From positions 1 to 36,212 of the forward strand of contig CAIVXG010000137.1 of assembly GCA_903909815.1 (NCBI GenBank): a stretch of 36,212 nt of DNA, read 5' to 3'. The stretch comes from an uncultured beta proteobacterium. GTDB lineage: Bacteria > Pseudomonadota > Gammaproteobacteria > Burkholderiales > Burkholderiaceae_C. How positions within the stretch are numbered: position 1 is the stretch's first letter; every line of letters starts with the position of its first letter. A program made the position numbers and the translations under genes. Below, piece by piece: positions 1 through 8,995 of this stretch. The notes under the pieces were generated by a model that made no database searches, was not told the DNA's origin, and saw only the letters and a program-made list of their open reading frames with translations.

Positions 1-224
1 AGCCGCTCCGTGCCCGCGCCCTCCTCGTCCTTCTCGCCGTACACCGCAAAGGTGATGCCCACGCGACGAAAGATCACTTCGGCTTCCTCGCGCCGCCGCG
101 CCATCATGTCGCCGGGCTGGCGCGACAACCACTCGTCATAAGTCTTGTACTGGTCGCGGATCTGCTTTCCCCCCGTGAAAAACTCGTAGGGAAGCTGGGT
201 GTACATCTCGTCAAACTTTTGCAT
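1..224 (-). CDS. Circularly permuted ATP-grasp protein (partial, N-terminal 74 residues)
   Basis: Only the first 74 codons are in the window; the gene runs off the left edge. The translation begins MQKFDEMYTQ and contains RRVGITFAVYGE followed by GTER. This is the N-terminal signature of circularly permuted type 2 ATP-grasp proteins (DUF404/DUF407), which are predicted ATP-dependent carboxylate-amine ligases. ATG at 224 is chosen because AAGAGG lies six bases upstream at 231-236 on the minus strand. The gene is divergent from the transglutaminase-DUF2126 gene at 407. Families of this kind are typically encoded beside alpha-E and transglutaminase proteins in predicted peptide-synthesis clusters, which supports the call. 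The substrate is unknown. A second ATP-grasp of the same broad family, fused to alpha-E, lies at 4200, so this locus has two. Confidence 0.82.
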   Translation of the reverse strand, partial: MQKFDEMYTQLPYEFFTGGKQIRDQYKTYDEWLSRQPGDMMARRREEAEVIFRRVGITFAVYGEKDEEGAGTER

Positions 225-406
225 AAATGACCTCTTGTCATCCCATTAAGCAAAGTTCGCGCCACCGGGACCTGCATGGGTGAAACGAAGAAAATGGAGG
301 GCGTGGCGCGGGACTTGCATAGCCATGGGGTACGGCTCAGTCGCTCGCGAGCAAAATGTTGCTAGCTGACCCTGCATTCAACGATGATTCCAATTGAGAA
401 CGGCTT
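225..406. promoter_or_regulatory. Divergent intergenic region, presumed promoters for both arms of the amidoligase cluster
   Basis: This 182-base gap separates two divergently read genes, so promoters for both are expected here. I see the AAGAGG ribosome binding site of the leftward gene at 231-236. I find no convincing -35/-10 pair or operator that I would place with coordinates. Confidence 0.4.
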
Positions 407-3400
407 ATGACCATCCACGCTGCGCTGAACCACGTCACCCACTACAAATACGACCGGCCCGTCAACCTCGGGCCCCAGGTCATCCGCCTGCGCCCAGCGC
501 CCCATTGCCGCAGCAAGATCGTCTCCTACTCGCTCAAGGTCGAACCCGCTGACCACTTCATCAACTGGCAACAGGATCCGTTTTCGAATTACCAGGGACG
601 CCTGGTGTTCGCCAAGAAGACGCGCGAGTTCAAGGTCACGGTCGATCTGGTGGTTGAGATGGCGGTGTACAACCCGTTCGATTTCTTCCTTGAGCCCAGC
701 GCCGAGAAATATCCCTTCAAGTATGAGAACCTGCTCAAGCAGGAACTGGCCCCCTACCTCGCGGCCGAGCATCTGACAAAGCGCCTCAAGGCTTTCCTGG
801 CGCGCATCGACCGGCGCAAGCGCCGCAGCATCGACTTTCTGGTGGACGTGAACCAGATGGTGCACAAGGACATCAGCTACCTGATCCGCATGGAACCCGG
901 CGTGCAGACGCCCGACGAAACGCTCAAGCTGGGATCGGGCTCGTGCCGCGACTCGGCCTGGCTCTTGGTGCAGCTGCTGCGCCACTGCGGCCTGGCCGCG
1001 CGCTTTGTCTCGGGCTACCTGATCCAGCTCAAACCCGACGTGAAGTCGCTCGACGGCCCCAGCGGCACCGAGGTCGATTTCACCGACCTGCACGCCTGGT
1101 GTGAGGTCTATCTGCCGGGCGCGGGCTGGGTCGGGCTGGACGCGACCTCGGGCCTGCTCGCGGGTGAAGGCCACATCCCGCTGGCCTGCACGCCCCAGCC
1201 CTCGGGCGCGGCGCCGATCGAAGGCGGCATGGACAAGTGCGAGGTGGAGTTCGCGCACCACATGGCGGTGACGCGCATCCACGAGTCACCGCGCGTGACC
1301 AAGCCCTACACCGAGGAACAGTGGGCCGATGTGATGGCGCTGGGTCAGGCAGTGGACGATGAATTGAAAGCCGGCGACGTGCGCCTGACCATGGGCGGCG
1401 AGCCCACCTTTGTGGCGGTAGACGACCGGGATGCACCGGAATGGAACATTGACGCGCTGGGACCGACGAAACGCGGCTTTGCCACCGAATTGGTGCACAA
1501 GCTACGCACCGAATATGGGCAAGGCGGATTTCTGCACTTCGGCCAAGGCAAGTGGTATCCGGGCGAGCAACTGCCACGCTGGGCCCTGAACATCTACTGG
1601 CGCGCCGACGGGCAACCGGTATGGAGCAATCCGGCGCTGTTCGTTGACGAACGCCAGCCCACGCACTACAGCAGCGCCGATGCACTGCGCTTCACGCAGT
1701 CCCTGGCGGCCAAGCTGGGCGTCACGGACAAGCATGTGCAAAGCGCCTACGAGGACACCTGGTACTACCTGTGGCGCGAGCGCCGCCTGCCGGTGAATGT
1801 CGACCCCTTCGACTCCAAGCTCGACGACGAGATGGAGCGCGCCCGGCTGCGTCGGGTGTTCGAACAAAAGCTTGATTCGGTCGTGGGCTATGTGCTGCCG
1901 CTCAAGGGCGTGGAGGTAGCGCGCTCTGCGGTGCCGAAATGGACCACCGGCCCGTGGTTTTTGCGCGATGAGCGCATGTACCTGATGCCAGGCGATTCGC
2001 CCATGGGCTTGCGCCTGCCGCTGGACTCCCTGCCGTGGGTGAATGAGGCCGACTACCCCTACGTCTATGCGCAGGACCCATGTCAGGACTCGATCGCATT
2101 GCCGGCGCACGACGGGCTGGCGGCGCGCTATGCCGCGTCCACTGCCAGCGCGGCAGCAGCATCTGCAGCCGTCAGCGCGGCCTCGCCCTACCTGTCGGGA
2201 ACCGGTCCGCGGCCGCAAGCGCCACACCGCCTGCAAAGCGCCAGCGCGGCGGCAACGGTGTTGACTTCTGCGCACGCGCAAAGCCCCGAGCAAGAGGAAC
2301 CGCGCGACTTCGTGCGCGTGCCCCAGCGCCAGGAATCGGCGCACTGGGTGACGCGCACGGCGCTGTGCGTGGAGGTGCGCGATCCGCGCCGCTCCAGCGG
2401 CCCCAAGGCCGAAAGCGTGGGCGAAAAATCGGCCGTGCTCTACGTCTTCATGCCGCCACTGGAAAAGCTCGAAGCCTATCTGGACCTGCTGGCCGCGGTA
2501 GAAGCCAGTGCCCAGGAGCTGGGCCTGCAGCTGGTGCTGGAAGGCTACCCGCCCCCGCGCGACGCGCGCCTGAAGCTGCTGCAGGTCACGCCCGATCCGG
2601 GCGTCATCGAAGTCAACATCCACCCGGTGACGAACTGGGCCGAGTTGGTGAAGAACACCGAATTCCTGTACCACGTGGCATTCGAGTCGCGCCTGTCGGC
2701 CGAGAAGTTCATGAAGGACGGGCGCCACACCGGCACCGGTGGCGGCAACCACTTTGTGATGGGCGGCGCCACGCCCGCGGACAGCCCGTTCCTGCGCAAT
2801 CCCGAACTACTGGCAAGCCTGCTGCTGTACTGGCACAACCACCCCTCTCTCAGCTACCTGTTCAGCGGCATGTTCGTCGGCCCCACGAGCCAGGCGCCGC
2901 GCGTGGACGAGGCGCGCAACGACCAGTTGTACGAGCTGGAAATCGCGATCGAGCAGATCTACAAGAATCGCGAACTCTACGGCCAGAGCATGCCACCCTG
3001 GCTGGTGGACCGCACGCTGCGCAACATACTGATCGACGCCACCGGCAACACGCACCGTAGCGAGTTCTCCATCGACAAGATGTACTCGCCCGACTCTGCC
3101 ACGGGCCGCCTGGGCCTGCTGGAGCTGCGTGCCTTCGAGATGCCGCCGCATCCGCGCATGAGCGTGGTGCAGCAGCTGCTGCTGCGCGCCCTGGTGGCGC
3201 GTTTCTGGAAAGACCCGTATCGGGCACCGGCGACGCGCTGGGGCACGGAACTGCACGACCGCTTCATGCTGCCCAGCTTCATCGAGCAGGATTTCAACGA
3301 TGTCATGGCCGAGATGCGCGGCTGCGGCTATGCGTTTGACGACAGCTGGTTTGCGCCGCACTACGAGTTCCGTTTCCCGATCGTGGGTTCAGTTCAGTCC

Positions 3401-3928
3401 TTTGGCATGGAACTCACGCTGCGCAATGCGCTGGAGCCCTGGCACGTCATGGGCGAGGAAGGCGCGCCCGGTGGCACGGCGCGCTACGTGGACTCATCGC
3501 TCGAACGCATTGAGGTGCGCGTCACGGGTCTTAACCAGAGCCGCTACGTCGTGACCTGCAACGGCGAAGCCTTGCCGATGCAGACCACCGGCACCGTCGG
3601 TGAGTACGTTGCTGGCGTGCGCTACAAGGCCTGGAACCCGCCTTCGGCCCTGCACCCCAGCATCGGCATCCACACGCCACTCACCTTCGACATCATCGAC
3701 ACCTGGATGAAGCGCTCGCTGGGCGGTTGTCAGTACTTTGTGGCGCACCCGGGCGGCCTCAATCCGGACACCTTCCCGGTCAATGCCTACGAGGCCGAAA
3801 GCCGGCGCATGGCGCGTTTTGCCGCAATGGGGCACACGCCCGGCGTGGTGAATGTGCCGCCGGCGACGATCCACGTTGCCGCCAGCCGCGAGTTCCCGTT
3901 CACGCGGGATCTGCGCCGAACTCGTTGA
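407..3928 (+). CDS. Transglutaminase-like / DUF2126 putative amidoligase fusion protein
   Basis: A 1173-residue protein. Residues about 1-95 match the bacterial transglutaminase-like N-terminal domain. The core follows with a papain-like triad: Cys180 in GSGSCRDSAW, His229 in DLHAWCEVYL and Asp245 in GLDATSG. From about residue 320 onward it matches DUF2126 (LTMGGEPTFVAVDD, then GGNHFVMGGATP at about 779-790), a family annotated as putative amidoligase with a glutamate-cysteine-ligase-like fold. Residues about 573-634 are an Ala/Ser/Pro-rich low-complexity insert that looks like a linker. There is no signal peptide, so it is probably cytoplasmic. The natural substrate is not known. The family is normally found beside ATP-grasp and alpha-E proteins, as here, which suggests that a peptide-like bond is made by the ligase parts and cut or transferred by the transglutaminase parts. 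The GAGAACGG stretch before ATG 407 is a weak ribosome binding site. Confidence 0.9.
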   Translation: MTIHAALNHVTHYKYDRPVNLGPQVIRLRPAPHCRSKIVSYSLKVEPADHFINWQQDPFSNYQGRLVFAKKTREFKVTVDLVVEMAVYNPFDFFLEPSAEKYPFKYENLLKQELAPYLAAEHLTKRLKAFLARIDRRKRRSIDFLVDVNQMVHKDISYLIRMEPGVQTPDETLKLGSGSCRDSAWLLVQLLRHCGLAARFVSGYLIQLKPDVKSLDGPSGTEVDFTDLHAWCEVYLPGAGWVGLDATSGLLAGEGHIPLACTPQPSGAAPIEGGMDKCEVEFAHHMAVTRIHESPRVTKPYTEEQWADVMALGQAVDDELKAGDVRLTMGGEPTFVAVDDRDAPEWNIDALGPTKRGFATELVHKLRTEYGQGGFLHFGQGKWYPGEQLPRWALNIYWRADGQPVWSNPALFVDERQPTHYSSADALRFTQSLAAKLGVTDKHVQSAYEDTWYYLWRERRLPVNVDPFDSKLDDEMERARLRRVFEQKLDSVVGYVLPLKGVEVARSAVPKWTTGPWFLRDERMYLMPGDSPMGLRLPLDSLPWVNEADYPYVYAQDPCQDSIALPAHDGLAARYAASTASAAAASAAVSAASPYLSGTGPRPQAPHRLQSASAAATVLTSAHAQSPEQEEPRDFVRVPQRQESAHWVTRTALCVEVRDPRRSSGPKAESVGEKSAVLYVFMPPLEKLEAYLDLLAAVEASAQELGLQLVLEGYPPPRDARLKLLQVTPDPGVIEVNIHPVTNWAELVKNTEFLYHVAFESRLSAEKFMKDGRHTGTGGGNHFVMGGATPADSPFLRNPELLASLLLYWHNHPSLSYLFSGMFVGPTSQAPRVDEARNDQLYELEIAIEQIYKNRELYGQSMPPWLVDRTLRNILIDATGNTHRSEFSIDKMYSPDSATGRLGLLELRAFEMPPHPRMSVVQQLLLRALVARFWKDPYRAPATRWGTELHDRFMLPSFIEQDFNDVMAEMRGCGYAFDDSWFAPHYEFRFPIVGSVQSFGMELTLRNALEPWHVMGEEGAPGGTARYVDSSLERIEVRVTGLNQSRYVVTCNGEALPMQTTGTVGEYVAGVRYKAWNPPSALHPSIGIHTPLTFDIIDTWMKRSLGGCQYFVAHPGGLNPDTFPVNAYEAESRRMARFAAMGHTPGVVNVPPATIHVAASREFPFTRDLRRTR

Positions 3929-4199
3929 CAGTTCCACAGCGCGACATGGCTGCGGATACGACTGTCCACTCCCACCATGTTGGGCACGCTTGCGCGACTC
4001 GCAGTTTGGGGGCAGGTGCCAGAGCCTTGTCGGAATGCGTGCTTCGATCACCCCCTAAGCCTGTTAGCTCTGGTCGTCGTGGTGCCTGGCGCAGCGGCAT
4101 CAAGGAGGAGGCCGTAGGCCGGGGGACAGCCGCGGAGCCGGGCGCCATGGCGACCAGAGCGAACCCAAGTCAACACCGCCGCTGGCATACTCCGGACCT
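3929..4199. other. Intergenic gap within the amidoligase cluster, no feature recognised
   Basis: These 271 bases separate the DUF2126 gene from the ATP-grasp/alpha-E gene. Short open frames here have no recognisable protein signature. The gap is unusual because the following gene pair overlaps, so it may hold a second promoter. I cannot identify one, nor a terminator. Confidence 0.4.
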
Positions 4200-6800
4200 G
4201 TGAAAGAAACCCAATCGTTGCCGCGGTCAGCGGCGCCCTCAACGCCAGCGGATGTGCGCGCCATCGTGCAGCAATGCGTGGCGGCCAGCGGTCACTTCGA
4301 TGAACTGCGGGGGGCCGAGCGCAAGTCATTCACGCCGGCCTGGAGTCAATTCATCGACCACATCGCTGACGAGGACGCACAGGACCTGAATCGGCGCGCG
4401 GCCAGCCTGGCGCGCCAGATCCGCGACAACGGCGTCACCTACAACGTGTACGCGGACGAGAACGGTCCGCAGCGCCCCTGGTCGCTGGATCTGTTTCCGC
4501 TGATCATCGACCCTGAAAACTGGGCCAAGATCGAGAGCGGCATACGCCAGCGCATGCAGCTGCTGGAACGCGTCATGACCGACGTTTATGGCGAGCAGTG
4601 CCTGGTGGCGCAGGGCCTGTTGCCTGCGGCCCTGGTTCATGGACACCCGGGGTACTTGCGCGCCATGCACGGGGTCAAGCCGGTGGGCGGAACCCATCTG
4701 CACATTGCGGCTTTCGATCTCGCGCGCGGGCCCGACGGCAACTGGTGGGTGGTGGCGCAGCGCTGTCAGGCGCCCTCGGGCCTGGGCTACCTGCTGGAGA
4801 ACCGGCTCGCCATTTCGAACCAGTTCCCGCAGGCGTTTCAAGCGCTGCGCGTGCAGCGCCTGGCCAGCACCTACCGTGCCCTGATGGACTCGATGAAACG
4901 CGCCAGTCCGCTGGGCCAGGATTCGCACCTGGCGCTGCTTACGCCCGGCCCGTACAACGAAACCTATTTCGAACACGCCTACCTGGCGCGCTACCTTGGA
5001 CTCACGCTGGTAGAAGGCAGCGATCTGACGGTGCGCGACGAGCACCTGTTCCTCAAGACGCTCAAGGGGCTGGTGCCGGTGCACGGCTTGCTCAAGCGCG
5101 TGGACGACCAGTACCTGGATCCGCTGGAATTGCGCGCCGATTCAAGCTTGGGCGTGCCCGGCCTGCTGCAAGTGATTCGCGCCGGCCATCTGCTCGTTGC
5201 CAACGCCCCCGGTTCTGCCTTTCTGGAATCGCCCGCGCTGCTGGGTTTCCTGCCGGCGATGGCGCAATCGCTGCTGGGCGAGGAACTGCAACTGCCGGCC
5301 CTGCCCACCTGGTGGTGTGGTGAACGCTGCGCCATGGAAGAAGCGCTGGCGCAACTGGACGCTTGCAGTATCAAGGCCACCTATCCCCACCCCCCCGCCG
5401 AGGGCCACATCGACGACGCGCTGGGGCCAACGCTGTCGGCACGAGAGCTGGACGAATGGGCCGGGCGCATCGTGCGCCAGAGCGAAGAACACACAGTTCA
5501 ACTGCACCTGCCGCTGTCGCAGATGCCGACCTGGCACAGCCACGACGCACCCGACCCTGGGCGCGTGCTGCCACGCGCGGTCATGCTGCGGGTGTTCGCG
5601 GTGTCGGACGGCGTGCAGTCCTGGCGCGTGTTGCCCGGCGGTTTGGCGCGGGTCGCCCCAAGCACGGCCCAGATGGCCTCGATGCAGCGCGGCGGCAGCA
5701 GCGCCGACGTGTGGGCGCTGACCCAGGGCGACGTCGACGGCACGACCCTGCTGCAACCGCACCTGGGTCCGGCCGCGATCGCGCAACGCACGCGCGTGGT
5801 GACCAGCCGCGCAGCGGAAAACCTGTTCTGGCTGGGCCGCTACACCGAGCGCACCGAAAATGCGATCCGGCTGGCGCGCCTGAGCCTGGAATGTCTGAAC
5901 GGCGAAGAGCAGTCGTCACCGACTCTGCTGACCTGGATCGGCCACATGGCCGTGCGCAATGGTCTGGTGCCTGCCAGCGTGCCGCCGCCGATCCAGGCGC
6001 GCCGGGTGTTCGAGCGCACGCTGATCGCCAACCTGGGCAGCACCAGCAGCGGCGCCAGCGTGGGCTGCAATCTGCGCGCGCTGAAGGTATCGGCGTCGAC
6101 CCTGCGCGAGCGTCTGTCGCAAGAACATTGGCAGGTGATCGTGCGCGCCGAACAGGAACTGTTTACTGGGTGCGCGGCCTACGCCCGCAGCGAGGACTGC
6201 TCGGCATTGGGGGCGCTGCGGGTGCTGAGTGCCAGCAGCGACCACCTGGCCGCGATCACCGGCGCGCAAACCGACCGCATGACGCGCGACGACGGCTGGC
6301 GCTTGCTCAGCATTGGCCGCCACATCGAGCGTCTGGGTTTTCTCGCATCCAGCCTCGCGTGCGGCCTGGAGACCGGTTCGGTGCACAGCAGCGGCGGCTT
6401 TGAAGCCATGCTCGCGCTGTTTGACAGCAGCATCACCTTTCGCGCCCAATACCAGCAAAGCCACGACCTCGCGGCGCTGATCGAGTTGCTGGTACTCGAC
6501 CCGGACAACCCACGCTCGTTGCGTTGGGTGGCGCACACGCTGCGCGCGCGCCTGTCCAAGTTGGCGGGGTGCGAGCGCGACCAACTCAGCGCGCTGGCGC
6601 AGCGCGTGCCCGACCTCACGCGCTGGAGCCTGGAACAGTTGTGCGCCGAGTCCAGTGACGCTGCGCCGGCGGACCGATTCCCGACACTGAACGCGGTGTT
6701 GACGCAATGTGTGGCAGCGGCGCACGCGGTCTCCGACCAGATCAGCACCACTTATTTCACACACTCCATCATTTCCAGCCAGAGCGTGGGCACGCGATGA
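4200..6800 (+). CDS. Circularly permuted ATP-grasp / alpha-E (DUF403) fusion protein
   Basis: An 866-residue protein. Residues about 20-490 are a circularly permuted ATP-grasp domain: VTYNVYADENGPQRPW near residue 80, then PSGLGYLLENR and TPGPYNETYFEHAYLARYLG. From about residue 533 (AAENLFWLGRYTERTENAIR) to the end it is the helical alpha-E domain (DUF403). In many genomes these two domains are separate neighbouring genes; here they are one chain. The ATP-grasp part predicts ATP-dependent activation of a carboxylate for amide bond formation. The role of alpha-E is unknown. The start is a GTG at 4200 without a clear ribosome binding site, so the exact N-terminus is uncertain. The stop overlaps the start of the next gene (ATGA), which indicates translational coupling to the second transglutaminase-like protein. 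Confidence 0.9.
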   Translation: MKETQSLPRSAAPSTPADVRAIVQQCVAASGHFDELRGAERKSFTPAWSQFIDHIADEDAQDLNRRAASLARQIRDNGVTYNVYADENGPQRPWSLDLFPLIIDPENWAKIESGIRQRMQLLERVMTDVYGEQCLVAQGLLPAALVHGHPGYLRAMHGVKPVGGTHLHIAAFDLARGPDGNWWVVAQRCQAPSGLGYLLENRLAISNQFPQAFQALRVQRLASTYRALMDSMKRASPLGQDSHLALLTPGPYNETYFEHAYLARYLGLTLVEGSDLTVRDEHLFLKTLKGLVPVHGLLKRVDDQYLDPLELRADSSLGVPGLLQVIRAGHLLVANAPGSAFLESPALLGFLPAMAQSLLGEELQLPALPTWWCGERCAMEEALAQLDACSIKATYPHPPAEGHIDDALGPTLSARELDEWAGRIVRQSEEHTVQLHLPLSQMPTWHSHDAPDPGRVLPRAVMLRVFAVSDGVQSWRVLPGGLARVAPSTAQMASMQRGGSSADVWALTQGDVDGTTLLQPHLGPAAIAQRTRVVTSRAAENLFWLGRYTERTENAIRLARLSLECLNGEEQSSPTLLTWIGHMAVRNGLVPASVPPPIQARRVFERTLIANLGSTSSGASVGCNLRALKVSASTLRERLSQEHWQVIVRAEQELFTGCAAYARSEDCSALGALRVLSASSDHLAAITGAQTDRMTRDDGWRLLSIGRHIERLGFLASSLACGLETGSVHSSGGFEAMLALFDSSITFRAQYQQSHDLAALIELLVLDPDNPRSLRWVAHTLRARLSKLAGCERDQLSALAQRVPDLTRWSLEQLCAESSDAAPADRFPTLNAVLTQCVAAAHAVSDQISTTYFTHSIISSQSVGTR

Positions 6801-7756
6801 GGCTGCAGCTCACCCACGTTACGCACTACGACTACAGCCCTGCGGTCGAGACGGCGCAGCACATGGCCTACCTGCAGCCCCTGGACACGCCGTGCCAGCG
6901 GCTGTTGAGCCACTCGCTGCAGATCAATCCGACACCGGCTCAGACCCGCCTCAGCCTGGATGTATTCGGCAACACGCGCTGCTTTTTTTCATTGCAGACG
7001 CCGCATCGCGCGCTGGACGTGGTGGCCCGCAGCGAGGTGACAACCACGGCCCAGCCCCGCCCCCGCAGCGAGATCGGCTGGGAGAAGACGCGGGAGCTGT
7101 TTCGCTACGCCTGGGGTGGACGCTTCCAGAGCGCGAGTGAATTTGTCTTTGCATCGCCCCATGTGCCACGCCACGCCGAATTCCTCGCATACGCCCGACC
7201 CAGCTTCACGCCAGGCGCGAGCCTGCTGGAAGCGGCCACAGACCTGATGCAGCGCATCCACACCGACTTCAGCTATGTGAGCCTTAGCACCCAGGTCGAC
7301 ACGCCGGCGCTGGAAGCGCTGGCGCGGCGCCGCGGGGTGTGCCAGGATTTCGCCCACATCATGCTGGCCTGCCTGCGCGCCTGCGGCTTGGCAGCACGCT
7401 ACGTGAGCGGCTACATGCTGACCCAGGCCGCGCCCGGCACGGTGAAGCTCAAGGGCGGCGACGCCTCCCACGCCTGGATTTCAGTGTATCTGGCAGACCT
7501 GCCAGAGGGCCGCCGCTGGTGCGATCTGGACCCGACCAACAACCGCATGGGCTGGGAGTCACCGGGTGAGGAATACGTGACGCTAGCCATAGGGCGCGAT
7601 TTTTCCGACGTGTCGCCGCTGCGCGGCGTGATTCACGGCGGCGCCCACAGCACGCTGTCGGTGGGCGTCACGGTGGAGGAACTGGCCGAGCCCCCGCCGA
7701 ACGGTCAGGGCGCGGGCCAGCGCATGAGCCAGTCGCAGAGCCAGGGCAGCTACTGA
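6797..7756 (+). CDS. Transglutaminase-like family protein
   Basis: A 319-residue protein with an N-terminal bacterial transglutaminase-like domain (RLQLTHVTHYDYSPAV) and a transglutaminase core. The catalytic residues are Cys182 in RRGVCQDFAH, His225 in DASHAWISVYL and Asp245 in CDLDPTNN. ATG 6797 is chosen over possible upstream starts because the conserved N-terminal domain begins there and it overlaps the preceding stop as ATGA. The family includes proteins that act as proteases or amide hydrolases as well as crosslinking enzymes, so the reaction cannot be fixed. It is the third plus-strand gene of the amidoligase cluster. Its stop is only 7 bases from the convergent thiolase gene, leaving no room for a conventional terminator between them. 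Confidence 0.9.
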   Translation: MRLQLTHVTHYDYSPAVETAQHMAYLQPLDTPCQRLLSHSLQINPTPAQTRLSLDVFGNTRCFFSLQTPHRALDVVARSEVTTTAQPRPRSEIGWEKTRELFRYAWGGRFQSASEFVFASPHVPRHAEFLAYARPSFTPGASLLEAATDLMQRIHTDFSYVSLSTQVDTPALEALARRRGVCQDFAHIMLACLRACGLAARYVSGYMLTQAAPGTVKLKGGDASHAWISVYLADLPEGRRWCDLDPTNNRMGWESPGEEYVTLAIGRDFSDVSPLRGVIHGGAHSTLSVGVTVEELAEPPPNGQGAGQRMSQSQSQGSY

Positions 7757-7763
7757 GCCGCGC

Positions 7764-8966
7764 TCAAACGCGCTCGACGATGAGGGCGATGCCCTGGCCC
7801 ACGCCGATGCACATGGTGCACAGGGCGTAGCGGGCGCCGCTGCGCTGCAGCTGGTTCACGGCCGTGGTCACCAGGCGCGCGCCGCTGGCGCCCAGCGGGT
7901 GGCCCAGCGCGATGGCGCCGCCATTGGGGTTCACGCGCGCGTCGTCGTCCGCCAGCCCCAGGTCGCTCAGCACCGCCAGGCCTTGCGCAGCAAAAGCTTC
8001 ATTGAGTTCGATCACGTCCATCTGCGCCAGCGTCAATCCGGTGAGCTGCAACACTTTGCGCGTGGCCGGGGCCGGGCCGAAACCCATGATGCGCGGCGCC
8101 ACGCCGGCGCACGCCATGCCCACCACTCTGGCCCGCGGCGTGAGGCCATGGCGCACGGCAGCGGCTTCGCTGGCCAGCAGCAGTGCGCAGGCGCCGTCGT
8201 TGATGCCCGAGGCGTTTCCCGCCGTCACGCTGCCGTCGGGGCGCACCACGCCCTTGAGCTTGGCCAGGGCCTCCATCGAAGTGGCGCGCGGATGCTCGTC
8301 CTGCGACACGACAATGGCATCGCCCTTCTTCTGCGCGATCGTCACCGGCGTGATCTCGGCGTCGAAAAATCCGCTCTGTTGCGCGCGCAAGGCATTGACC
8401 TGCGAGCGTAGCGCCATGCGGTCCTGGGCCTCGCGCTCGATACCGAATTCGCGTGCAACATTCTCGGCGGTCTCTGGCATCGAGTCCACGCCAAAACCTT
8501 CCTTCATCAGCCGGTTCACGAAGCGCCAGCCCATGGTGGTATCAAAGACCGCGTTGCTGCGGCTGAAAGCGGATTCCGCTTTGGGCATGACGAAGGGGGC
8601 GCGACTCATGCTCTCCACACCGCCGGCGAACATCAGCTCAGCTTCGCCGCAGCGGATGGCGCGCGCCGCGCTGCCCACCGCGTCCAGCCCGGAGCCGCAC
8701 AGGCGGTTCAGCGTCGCGCCCGTAACCTCCTGCGGCAGCCCCGCCAGCAGCAAGGCCATGCGCGCCACGTTGCGGTTGTCCTCGCCCGCCTGGTTCGCGC
8801 AGCCGTACACCACGTCGCTCACCGCTCCCCAATCCACGCTCGGGTTGCGCGCCATCAGCACCCTCAGGGGAATGGCGCCGAGATCGTCGGCGCGCACGCT
8901 CGACAGGGCGCCGCCGTAGCGGCCGAACGGTGTGCGAACTGCGTCGCAAATGTAGGCTTGGATCAT
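7764..8966 (-). CDS. pcaF: 3-oxoadipyl-CoA thiolase
   Basis: A 400-residue thiolase, matching the usual length of PcaF/PaaJ. It is expected to split 3-oxoadipyl-CoA with CoA into succinyl-CoA and acetyl-CoA. Visible active-site residues are Cys90 in NRLCGSGLDAVG, His356 in ALGHPLGASGAR and Cys386 in CTMCIGVGQG. The N-terminus IQAYICDAVRTPFGRYGGAL is typical of the 3-oxoadipyl-specific subgroup. The start at 8966 fits the family; a longer open frame upstream overlaps the neighbouring dehydrogenase and is rejected. It is the last gene of the minus-strand box run, 29 bases after the dehydrogenase, and would complete the benzoyl-CoA route to central metabolism. By sequence alone it could equally be named paaJ. 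Confidence 0.92.
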   Translation of the reverse strand: MIQAYICDAVRTPFGRYGGALSSVRADDLGAIPLRVLMARNPSVDWGAVSDVVYGCANQAGEDNRNVARMALLLAGLPQEVTGATLNRLCGSGLDAVGSAARAIRCGEAELMFAGGVESMSRAPFVMPKAESAFSRSNAVFDTTMGWRFVNRLMKEGFGVDSMPETAENVAREFGIEREAQDRMALRSQVNALRAQQSGFFDAEITPVTIAQKKGDAIVVSQDEHPRATSMEALAKLKGVVRPDGSVTAGNASGINDGACALLLASEAAAVRHGLTPRARVVGMACAGVAPRIMGFGPAPATRKVLQLTGLTLAQMDVIELNEAFAAQGLAVLSDLGLADDDARVNPNGGAIALGHPLGASGARLVTTAVNQLQRSGARYALCTMCIGVGQGIALIVERV

Positions 8967-8995
8967 GGAAACTCCGTCGCAAAGAAAAGTGAAGA

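Noticed and set aside
1502-2752. An open frame of about 415 codons opposite the DUF2126 region
   Set aside because: The translation is low in diversity and the plus-strand frame has clear family motifs.
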